A stretch of DNA of 12,374 nt. Source: JAFAXD01 sp035472475 (GTDB lineage: Bacteria; Pseudomonadota; Alphaproteobacteria; Rhizobiales; Xanthobacteraceae). Each line of letters opens with the position of its first letter. The stretch's first letter is position 1. This document shows, piece after piece, positions 6,251-12,217 of this stretch. The stretch lies in contig DATIPA010000021.1 of assembly GCA_035472475.1 (NCBI GenBank), positions 1 to 12,374 of the forward strand, read 5' to 3'. The notes beneath the pieces were generated by a model. It had not been told where the DNA came from. It was given only the letters and a program-made list of their open reading frames with translations, and searched no databases. The position numbers and the translations under genes are program-made.

Positions 6251-7468
6251 ATGAGACGGGTCGTCGTCACCGGAATGGGCATCGTTTCGTCCATCGGCAA
6301 CAACACCCAGGAAGTGCTGGCGAGCCTGCGCGAGGCGAAGTCCGGCATTTCGCGCGCGTCGGACTATGCGGAACGCGGGTTTCGCTGCCAGGTCCACGGC
6401 GCACCGACGCTTGACCCGGAAGCTGCCATCGACCGGCGCGCGATGCGGTTTCTCGGTGGCGGCGCGGCGTGGAACCACGTTGCAATGGAGCAGGCGATTC
6501 GCGATGCCGGGCTCGAGGCCAACGAGATCTCACACGAGCGTACCGGCATCATCATGGGCTCCGGCGGCCCTTCGACCCGAACCATCGTAGAAGCGGCAGA
6601 CGTGACGCGCACCAAAGGTCCCAAGCGGGTCGGCCCGTTCGCAGTTCCTAAGGCGATGTCATCGACCGCGTCGGCTACGCTCGCCACCTGGTTCAAGATC
6701 AAAGGTATCAACTACTCGATCTCGTCGGCGTGCGCGACCTCCAACCACTGCATCGGCAATGCCACCGAAATTATCAAGTACGGCAAGCAGGACATGATCT
6801 TCGCCGGCGGCTGCGAGGAACTCGATTGGACGTTGTCGGTTTTGTTCGACGCCATGGGGGCGATGTCGACCAAATTCAACGACCGACCAGGCACGGCCTC
6901 ACGCGCTTACGACGTCGACCGCGACGGCTTCGTGATCGCAGGCGGCGCTGGTGTCGTGGTGCTCGAAGAGCTCGAGCACGCGAAAGCCCGTGGCGCGAAA
7001 ATCTATGCCGAAGTCGCCGGCTATGGCGCCACATCCGACGGGTTCGACATGGTGGCGCCGTCGGGCGAAGGCGCAATGCGCTGCATGAAGCTGACGCTCG
7101 ACGGCGTGCAAACGCCGGTCGACTACATCAATCCGCACGCCACCTCAACGCCGGTTGGCGATGTGAAGGAGATTGAGGCGATCCGCGAAGTCTTCGGCGA
7201 CAAATGTCCGCCGATCTCGGCCACCAAATCGCTCACCGGTCATTCGCTCGGTGCCGCTGGCGTGCAGGAAGCGATCTACTGCCTCCTGATGATGAAAAAC
7301 GGCTTCATCTGTGAGAGCGCGAATATCGAGACAATGGACCCGGCGTTCGCTGACATGCCGATCGTGCGCGAGCGGCGCGATAACGTGTCGCTCGGCTGCG
7401 TGCTATCGAACTCGTTCGGGTTCGGCGGCACCAACGCCTGTCTCGCATTCAAGCGTCTGGAGGCATGA
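6251..7468 (+). CDS. fabB: 3-oxoacyl-ACP synthase I FabB
   Basis: FabB condenses malonyl-ACP with acyl-ACP and is needed to elongate the cis-3-decenoyl-ACP made by FabA. From ATG 6251 the protein has 405 residues (E. coli 406). The Cys-His-His triad is complete: Cys161 (SSACATSNH), His296 (NPHATSTPVGD) and His331 (KSLTGHSLGAAG), with Lys326. The N-terminus RRVVVTGMGIVSSIG and the C-terminal SNSFGFGGTN are standard for the KAS I/II fold. Tight linkage to fabA and the KAS I-like segments favour FabB over FabF. AGAGG at 6241-6245 is the ribosome binding site. An upstream in-frame start at 6173 would overlap fabA and is rejected. Confidence 0.95.
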   Translation: MRRVVVTGMGIVSSIGNNTQEVLASLREAKSGISRASDYAERGFRCQVHGAPTLDPEAAIDRRAMRFLGGGAAWNHVAMEQAIRDAGLEANEISHERTGIIMGSGGPSTRTIVEAADVTRTKGPKRVGPFAVPKAMSSTASATLATWFKIKGINYSISSACATSNHCIGNATEIIKYGKQDMIFAGGCEELDWTLSVLFDAMGAMSTKFNDRPGTASRAYDVDRDGFVIAGGAGVVVLEELEHAKARGAKIYAEVAGYGATSDGFDMVAPSGEGAMRCMKLTLDGVQTPVDYINPHATSTPVGDVKEIEAIREVFGDKCPPISATKSLTGHSLGAAGVQEAIYCLLMMKNGFICESANIETMDPAFADMPIVRERRDNVSLGCVLSNSFGFGGTNACLAFKRLEA

Positions 7469-7590
7469 TGCCTTCGACGTCATTGCCGCACTCGGCTCTC
7501 GATCAATTGTTAACGCAATCACGATGGGTGTACGCGTTGCGTCTGCGCAGAACGCTCTCGAACATTTGGGGTTTGGCATGCAGGGGCTGA
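7465..7590 (+). CDS. Possible 41-residue ORF bridging fabB and fabI
   Basis: In the 109-bp fabB-fabI gap, an ATG at 7465 overlaps the fabB stop as ATGA. The frame stays open for 41 codons to a TGA at 7588-7590, which itself overlaps an in-frame fabI ATG (codon 5) as TGATG. The product starts MMPSTSLPHSALDQ and resembles nothing I know. It may only carry ribosomes from fabB to fabI (translational coupling) or may be chance. No good ribosome binding site of its own is present beyond the fabB 3' end (GGAGG at 7459-7463, only 1 nt before the ATG). Confidence 0.2.
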   Translation: MMPSTSLPHSALDQLLTQSRWVYALRLRRTLSNIWGLACRG

Positions 7591-8447
7591 TGCAGGGCAG
7601 GCGCGGGCTGATCATGGGGGTCGCCAACGACCACTCGATAGCCTGGGGAATTGCGCGAATACTGGCGGCGCACGGCGCGACGCTTGCGTTCACCTATCAG
7701 GGCGAGGCGCTCGGCAAGCGGGTGCGGCCGCTTGCCCAGTCGCTCGGCGCCGACCTTTTGATGACATGCGACGTGGAGGACGTCGCATCGGTCGACAAGG
7801 TGTTTGAGACGATCGGCGAAAAATGGGGCGGCCTCGATTTCCTGGTTCATGCGGTAGCGTTCTCCGACAAGAATGAGCTCAAGGGCCGCTACGCCGATAC
7901 GTCGCGGGCCAACTTTGTGCGCACGATGCTGATCTCCTGCTTCTCGTTCACCGAGGCCGCCAAGCGCGCAGCCGCGCTGATGACCAATGGCGGCGCGATG
8001 GTGACGCTCACCTATAACGGCGGCACGCGCGCAATGCCGAACTACAACGCCATGGGCCTCGCCAAGGCGGCGCTCGAGGCATCGGTGCGCTATCTGGCGG
8101 TCGATTTCGGCGGCCACGGCATAAGGGTCAATGCGATCTCGGCCGGGCCGATCCGCACGCTCGCGGGCGCCGGCATCTCGGACGCCCGTTTCATGTTCGC
8201 CTACCAGCAGCGGCATTCGCCGTTGCACCGCGGGGTCACGCTCGATGAACTTGGCGGCGCCGCGCTCTATCTGCTCAGCGATCTCTCCACCGGCGTCACC
8301 GGCGAAATCCATTTCGTCGATTCAGGCTACAACGCAATCGCCATGCCGCAGCCCGAGGCGCTGCGGGTGAGCGTCACCGGCAATGGGAACGGCAACGGCA
8401 ACGGCAACATTAACAACGAAGAAAGCGCGAAGGACGCCGCGCAATAG
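7578..8447 (+). CDS. fabI: Enoyl-ACP reductase FabI (NADH-dependent)
   Basis: FabI reduces trans-2-enoyl-ACP to acyl-ACP, the last step of each fatty-acid elongation cycle. With ATG 7578 the protein has 289 residues. The active-site Tyr146, Tyr156 and Lys163 (PNYNAMGLAKA) fall at exactly the E. coli FabI numbers, supporting this start; ATG 7590 is an alternative with AGGGG close by. GVANDHSIAWGIA at 14-26 is the NAD-binding loop. HAVAFSDKNEL at 91-101 has Ala94 where E. coli has Gly93, a known triclosan/diazaborine contact. The C-terminus extends roughly 25 residues beyond E. coli FabI, with five Gly-Asn pairs (268-277) and an acidic end. It is the third gene of the fab cluster and is convergent with the Crp/Fnr gene. 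Confidence 0.95.
   Translation: MQGLMQGRRGLIMGVANDHSIAWGIARILAAHGATLAFTYQGEALGKRVRPLAQSLGADLLMTCDVEDVASVDKVFETIGEKWGGLDFLVHAVAFSDKNELKGRYADTSRANFVRTMLISCFSFTEAAKRAAALMTNGGAMVTLTYNGGTRAMPNYNAMGLAKAALEASVRYLAVDFGGHGIRVNAISAGPIRTLAGAGISDARFMFAYQQRHSPLHRGVTLDELGGAALYLLSDLSTGVTGEIHFVDSGYNAIAMPQPEALRVSVTGNGNGNGNGNINNEESAKDAAQ
8379..8408 (+). repeat. Hexanucleotide tandem repeat (GGCAAC-type, five units) in fabI
   Basis: The five 6-bp units are GGCAAT, GGGAAC and then GGCAAC three times. They are in frame near the fabI 3' end and encode (Gly-Asn)5. The last three units are identical, which suggests recent slippage. The 6-bp unit keeps the frame whatever the copy number. Confidence 0.85.
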
Positions 8448-8469
8448 GCGCTAGAGATCGATCTCGCGC
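8448..8469. terminator. Palindrome at the fabI / Crp-Fnr convergent junction
   Basis: GCGC-TA-GAGATCGATCTC-GCGC contains a perfect 12-bp palindrome flanked by pairing GCGC arms with a 2-nt bulge. It covers the stop of the minus-strand gene and begins right after the fabI stop. With only 3 bp between the two genes, it is the only structure that could separate the convergent transcripts. There is no T-run, so terminator function is uncertain. Confidence 0.3.
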
Positions 8470-9131
8470 TGCAGCTGCGACTTGCTTTCGAGGCAATAAT
8501 AGCCCGAGATTCGGCTCACCAGCTTGCGGCGTTTCCAATCGGCAAGAATGCGATTGACGTTTTCGCGCGCGATGCCGGCCATTGCGGCGAGATCGGATTG
8601 CCCGAACTTCTGGCGGATGACGATACGCCCCGAACCGACGTTCTCGCCGAAATGCTCGGCGAGTTCGAGCAGTGTCAACGCCACGCGGCCGCGCAGCGGC
8701 AGAAAGCTCTCGGCCGCGATGACGTCGTTGGTCTCCCGCAACCGGGACGCCAAAAGCGTCACCAAGTGCTGGTAGAGTTCCTGGTTCTTCTTGGCAAATT
8801 CTTCGAACCTGGCCTTGCTTATGAACAGGAGCTCGCTTTCGCGCAGCGCAAGAACCGAGGCCGACCGCGGCAGCCCGTCAAGCACCGCGAGCTCACCCAC
8901 GATCGCGCCGGGCCCCAGGATCGACAGGATGCGCTCGGCGCCCGACGTGGACACCATGCTGACCTTCAGCAGCCCCTTCTCGATCCGGTAGCAGCCGTCT
9001 CCCGCATCGCCGGCAAGAAACAGCACCTGTTCGGCGGCGAGATGGACCAGTTTCGCGTTCGCGAACAAATGCGCCGACAAGTGCGAGGGGAGAGCCGAGA
9101 AAAGGTCCGTAACCGCGTTTGTTGCCGCCAT
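8451..9131 (-). CDS. Crp/Fnr-family transcriptional regulator
   Basis: This 226-residue protein has the two-domain Crp layout. The N-terminal cyclic-nucleotide-type sensor domain (about 10-125) carries GELAVLDGLPRSA at 79-91, close to the cAMP-binding cassette of E. coli CRP (Glu, Arg, Ser conserved), so it may bind a cyclic nucleotide. The dimer helix spans about 115-145. The C-terminal winged helix holds the helix-turn-helix SDLAAMAGIARENVNRILADW (about 179-199). No Fnr-type cysteine cluster is seen. Lone Cys47 and Cys213 are unlikely to hold an Fe-S cluster. The ATG at 9131 has only a weak upstream ribosome binding site. A strong terminator lies 58 bp upstream of the start, so it probably has its own promoter in 9132-9188. 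The ligand and targets are unknown. Confidence 0.92.
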   Translation of the reverse strand: MAATNAVTDLFSALPSHLSAHLFANAKLVHLAAEQVLFLAGDAGDGCYRIEKGLLKVSMVSTSGAERILSILGPGAIVGELAVLDGLPRSASVLALRESELLFISKARFEEFAKKNQELYQHLVTLLASRLRETNDVIAAESFLPLRGRVALTLLELAEHFGENVGSGRIVIRQKFGQSDLAAMAGIARENVNRILADWKRRKLVSRISGYYCLESKSQLQREIDL

Positions 9132-9159
9132 GGCTGATACCCCGGCCCCCCGGATCGAA

Positions 9160-9178
9160 GTAGCGCTACAAACGGTAG
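9160..9178. promoter_or_regulatory. Nested inverted repeats upstream of Crp/Fnr gene
   Basis: The + strand reads GTAG-CG-CTAC-AAACG-GTAG, so the 10-bp palindrome GTAGCGCTAC shares an arm with a second repeat CTAC-N5-GTAG. It lies 29-47 bp before the Crp/Fnr start, in the short stretch that must hold its promoter (TTGCGT at 9187-9182 on the minus strand is a possible -35 box). It could be an operator. It is not a canonical Fnr or CRP half-site (TTGAT or TGTGA). Confidence 0.3.
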
Positions 9179-9188
9179 ATTACGCAAC

Positions 9189-9222
9189 AAAAAAATCCGC
9201 CCAAGCACGCTAGCTCGGGCGG
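9189..9222 (-). terminator. Strong intrinsic terminator on the minus strand
   Basis: On the minus strand, CCGCCC-G-AGC-TAGCGT-GCT-T-GGGCGG forms a 9-bp GC-rich stem with one mismatch and a 6-nt loop (9222-9197). It is followed by A and then seven T (9195-9189). This is the clearest intrinsic terminator in the window. It is about 280 bp past the pnp stop, beyond pnp's own hairpin, and 58 bp before the Crp/Fnr start. It therefore ends a separate transcript, or attenuates entry into that gene. Confidence 0.8.
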
Positions 9223-9308
9223 TTGGTCTGGGGTGGACCAAAAGTAGGGTCTCTAGGAGGAAGAAGGACCCGTGCACAAAACCCGTAAAGGCGACACACC
9301 GGCCTTAC
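9189..9308 (-). ncRNA. Candidate small RNA with anti-Shine-Dalgarno loop
   Basis: Reading the minus strand, four hairpins follow each other in 120 nt. The first is GTAAGGC / GCCTTTAC (9308-9285, one bulge). The second is GGGTC / GACCC (9271-9247) with a 15-nt pyrimidine-rich loop holding TCCTCCT (9261-9255). The third is TTGGTC / GACCAA (9241-9223, loop CACCCCA). The last is the terminator hairpin plus T7. CU-rich loops with CCUCC are a hallmark of several alphaproteobacterial trans-acting sRNAs that pair with ribosome binding sites. The 5' end and promoter were not found, so the true RNA may begin further upstream (up to about 9430). It could also be a pnp 3'UTR fragment or a Crp/Fnr leader. 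It matches no family I can name. Confidence 0.45.
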
Positions 9309-9439
9309 ACTCACCACCCTGGCGCGGACCGTCTGCCCCGACAGTGACGCTCATCACAGATTGGCGCCTCAATCGCAACCTACTGTTTTTGCTTGCCTTC
9401 TCAGGCCGAGGGACGGCTCGCATAGGAATACTTACCAAA

Positions 9440-9465
9440 CCGGCCCTCGGCGATCCGAGGGCCGG
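9440..9465 (-). terminator. pnp terminator hairpin
   Basis: CCGGCCCTCGG-N4-CCGAGGGCCGG is a perfect 11-bp GC-rich stem with a 4-nt loop, 38-63 nt past the pnp stop. On the minus strand it is followed by TTTGG, a short T-run. It most likely stabilises the pnp mRNA 3' end and may terminate part of it. Confidence 0.55.
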
Positions 9466-9502
9466 GCCTACGGGCAAAGCCGCGACGGGTTGCCTTCAGC
9501 GG

Positions 9503-11671
9503 CTATTCGCTGGCAACCGCCTCGCGTTGCTGCTCGCCTTCGGCGGCCTGTTGCTTGGCCTCGAGATCTTCGCCGGTCTGCTGGTCGACGACCTTCATCG
9601 AGAGCCGCACCTTGCCGCGCTCGTCGAAGCCCAGCAGCTTGACCTTCACCTTGTCGCCTTCCTTAACGACGTCATTGACCTTCTGCACCCGCCGCGGCGC
9701 GAGCTGGCTGATGTGCACGAGGCCGTCCTTGGCGCCGAAGAAGTTCACGAATGCGCCGAAGTCCATGACCTTGACGACGGTGCCTTCGTAGATGTGGCCG
9801 ACCTCGGGCTCCGACGCGATCGACTTGATCCAGTTGATCGCGGCCTTGATGGCGTCGCCCTTGGCGGAGGCGATCTTGATGGTGCCGTCGTCCGAAATGT
9901 CGACCTTGGCGCCGGTCTTCTCCACGATCTCGCGGATCACCTTGCCACCGGAACCGATCACTTCGCGGATCTTGTCGACCGGAATGGTGATGACCTCGAT
10001 GCGCGGCGCGTGCTCGCCGAGTTGGGCGCGGTGTTTGGTCAGCGCCTTGCTCATCTCACCCAGGATGTGGATCCGCCCGTCCTTGGCCTGGTTGAGCGCG
10101 ACACGCATGATCTCCTCGGTGATGCCGGAGATCTTGATGTCCATCTGCAGTGCGGTGACGCCGTTTTCGGTGCCGGCGACCTTGAAGTCCATGTCGCCCA
10201 AATGGTCCTCGTCGCCGAGAATGTCGGAGAGCACCGCGTAGCGTTTGTCCTCCAGGATCAGGCCCATGGCGATGCCCGCGGTCGGCGCGCGCAGCGGCAC
10301 GCCGGCGTCCATCAGGGCGAGCGAAGAGCCGCACACCGTCGCCATCGAGGACGAGCCGTTCGACTCGGTGATCTCGGAGACGACCCGGATCGTGTAGGGA
10401 AACTCGTGATGCGGCGGGAGAATCGGGTGCAGCGCGCGCCAGGCGAGCTTGCCGTGCCCGACCTCGCGGCGGCCGGGCGCGCCGATGCGGCCGGTTTCGC
10501 CGACCGAGAACGGCGGGAAGTTGTAGTGCAGCAGGAACGTTTCTTTGTAGGTCCCCTGCAGAGCGTCGATGAATTGCTCGTCCTCGCCGGTACCGAGTGT
10601 CGCGATCACCAGCGCCTGGGTTTCGCCGCGCGTGAACAGCGCCGAGCCGTGGGTGCGCGGCAGCATGCCGACTTCGCTGACGATCGGTCGCACCGTCTTC
10701 ACATCGCGGCCGTCGATGCGCCGGCCTGTGTCGAGGATGCTGTTACGTACGATCTTGGCTTCGAGCTCCTTGAACGCGGCGGCGACCTGGCGGGCGTCAT
10801 AGCGCGGCTTCTCGGTCGCGCCCTCGGGAACGAAGTGTGCAATCGCCTTGGCCTTGGCGGCTTCGACCGCGTCGTGCCGCTCGCCCTTGCCGGCGATCGA
10901 GTAGGCCGCGCGCAGATCCTGTTCGACCTGGGCGCGCAGCTCGCGCTCGAGTTCGGCGTTGTCGGCGCCCGCGACTTCGCGCGGCTCCTTGGCGGCCTTC
11001 TCGGCGAGTTCGATGATCGCGTTGATGACCGGTTGGAAATGCCGGTGGCCGAACATCACGGCACCGAGCATGATCTCCTCGGGAAGCTCCTTGGCTTCCG
11101 ATTCGACCATCAGCACCGCGTCCTGCGTGCCGGCGACGACCAGATCGAGTTGGCTTTCAGTCATCTCGTCGATCTGCGGATTGAGCACGAACTCGTTGTT
11201 GATGAAGGCGACGCGGGCGCCGCCGATCGGGCCCATGAACGGCGCGCCCGAGAGCGTCAGTGCGGCCGACGCCGCCACCATCGCGACGATGTCCGGATCG
11301 TTCTCCAGATCGTGGCTGAGCACATTGATGATGACCTGGGTGTCGCAGCGCCAGCCGTCGGCGAACAGTGGGCGCACCGGCCGGTCGATCAACCGCGAGA
11401 TCAGCGTCTCGCGCTCGCTCGGGCGCCCTTCGCGCTTGAAATATCCGCCCGGAATGCGGCCGGCAGCGTAGAATTTTTCCTGATAGTTGACGGTCAGCGG
11501 CAGGAAGTCGATGCCTTCCTTCGGCTGTTTGGCGGCGACTACCGTCGCCAGCACCGAGGTCTCGCCGTAGGTCGCAACAACCGCGCCGTCGGCTTGGCGC
11601 GCTATCTTTCCAGTCTCGAGCGTAAGCGTACGTCCGCCCCAATCAAGGGCGACACGATGAATGTCAAACAT
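9503..11671 (-). CDS. pnp: Polyribonucleotide nucleotidyltransferase (PNPase)
   Basis: PNPase degrades RNA 3'-5' using phosphate and is a core part of RNA turnover and degradosomes. The 722-residue protein is full length. RNase PH domain 1 spans about 1-220 (AGRIPGGYFKREGRPSE at 70-86). A helical linker covers about 225-310. RNase PH domain 2 spans about 315-545. Catalytic Asp487 and Asp493 in LGDEDHLGDMDFKVAG match E. coli Asp486/Asp492. The KH domain (about 555-618) has VIGSGGKVIREI with the GxxG loop at 573-576. The S1 domain (about 625-695) has GTVVKVMDFGAFV. The tail is Gln/Glu-rich. GAGAGAGAACC precedes ATG 11671. It lies 273 bp downstream of rpsO, as in most proteobacteria. Two leader hairpins may mediate processing and autoregulation. 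Confidence 0.98.
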   Translation of the reverse strand: MFDIHRVALDWGGRTLTLETGKIARQADGAVVATYGETSVLATVVAAKQPKEGIDFLPLTVNYQEKFYAAGRIPGGYFKREGRPSERETLISRLIDRPVRPLFADGWRCDTQVIINVLSHDLENDPDIVAMVAASAALTLSGAPFMGPIGGARVAFINNEFVLNPQIDEMTESQLDLVVAGTQDAVLMVESEAKELPEEIMLGAVMFGHRHFQPVINAIIELAEKAAKEPREVAGADNAELERELRAQVEQDLRAAYSIAGKGERHDAVEAAKAKAIAHFVPEGATEKPRYDARQVAAAFKELEAKIVRNSILDTGRRIDGRDVKTVRPIVSEVGMLPRTHGSALFTRGETQALVIATLGTGEDEQFIDALQGTYKETFLLHYNFPPFSVGETGRIGAPGRREVGHGKLAWRALHPILPPHHEFPYTIRVVSEITESNGSSSMATVCGSSLALMDAGVPLRAPTAGIAMGLILEDKRYAVLSDILGDEDHLGDMDFKVAGTENGVTALQMDIKISGITEEIMRVALNQAKDGRIHILGEMSKALTKHRAQLGEHAPRIEVITIPVDKIREVIGSGGKVIREIVEKTGAKVDISDDGTIKIASAKGDAIKAAINWIKSIASEPEVGHIYEGTVVKVMDFGAFVNFFGAKDGLVHISQLAPRRVQKVNDVVKEGDKVKVKLLGFDERGKVRLSMKVVDQQTGEDLEAKQQAAEGEQQREAVASE

Positions 11672-11787
11672 GGTTCTCTCTCATGGTTTCGATGTGGCTC
11701 GAAGGCCATGAGCAAGACGGCGAGAGGCTGCAGCGCGCGCTCGCGCTGACCAGCATCCGGCGATCCTGCCATGACCTCCGACCTTTC

Positions 11788-11804
11788 GGGCGGCCTCGCC
11801 GCCC
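11788..11804 (-). promoter_or_regulatory. Hairpin in pnp leader
   Basis: GGGCGG-CCTCG-CCGCCC is a perfect 6-bp GC stem with a 5-nt loop, 117-133 nt before the pnp start. In E. coli a pnp leader stem is cut by RNase III, and PNPase then lowers its own expression. Here the stem may be part of a similar structure, but its short length makes RNase III cleavage unproven. Confidence 0.3.
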
Positions 11805-11892
11805 CCTGCTACGTCCGGCCGCACTATGCGTTCCGGATACCCGCCTCATCGGATGGGTTGAACAAAGCGTACCCATCGTATTCGGCGAAAGA

Positions 11893-11921
11893 GGATGGCT
11901 CTCGCGTTGCTCGAACCATCC
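11893..11921 (-). terminator. Hairpin after rpsO
   Basis: GGATGG / CCATCC form a 6-bp stem around a 17-nt loop, 24-52 nt past the rpsO stop. On the minus strand it is followed by TCTTTCG, a short pyrimidine run. This is the position of the partial terminator t1 in E. coli rpsO-pnp. It probably reduces but does not abolish readthrough into pnp. Confidence 0.4.
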
Positions 11922-11944
11922 AACAAAATGAACAAACGCGCGTG

Positions 11945-12214
11945 TCAGCGACGAATACCGAGCTTGTCGATCAACGACTTGTAGCGCCCTTCGTCGGCGC
12001 GCTTGAGGTAATCGAGCAACTGGCGGCGCTGGGACACGAGCTTGAGCAGCCCCCGCCGCGAATGGTTGTCCTTAACGTGGGTCTTGAAATGTTCGGTGAG
12101 ATTGTTGATCCGCTCTGACAGGATCGCAACCTGCACTTCGGGCGAACCGGTATCGCCGGACTTCACCGCGAACGAATTGATCACTTCGGCCTTGCGGCCT
12201 GCTGCAATCGACAT
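11945..12214 (-). CDS. rpsO: 30S ribosomal protein S15
   Basis: S15 binds the central domain of 16S rRNA early in 30S assembly and helps form an intersubunit bridge. The 89-residue protein has the standard length. TGSPEVQVAILSERINNLTEH, spanning about residues 22-42, and the DNHSRRGLLKLVSQRR region at about 49-64 are the conserved rRNA-binding helices. The C-terminus YKSLIDKLGIRR is canonical. AAAGGA before ATG 12214 is a good ribosome binding site and overlaps the end of truB, so translation of the two genes is probably coupled. Its position between truB and pnp is the usual bacterial order. In E. coli, S15 represses its own mRNA; I did not identify an equivalent structure here. Confidence 0.98.
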   Translation of the reverse strand: MSIAAGRKAEVINSFAVKSGDTGSPEVQVAILSERINNLTEHFKTHVKDNHSRRGLLKLVSQRRQLLDYLKRADEGRYKSLIDKLGIRR

Positions 12215-12217
12215 CGG

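Noticed and set aside
7503..8312. A 269-codon minus-strand frame antisense to fabI.
   Set aside because: FabI on the other strand has all catalytic residues; this frame has no family signature.
9272..11749. An 825-codon plus-strand open frame antisense to pnp, with AGGAGG 11 nt before its GTG.
   Set aside because: It runs through the whole of pnp in reverse, which has unmistakable domains and codon use. Its composition is typical of the complement of a GC-rich gene. The AGGAGG is the complement of the CU-rich loop of the candidate sRNA.
11893..11921. A GGTTCGAGC stretch on the minus strand resembling a tRNA T-loop.
   Set aside because: There is no acceptor stem, anticodon arm or CCA end around it; it fits a post-rpsO hairpin.
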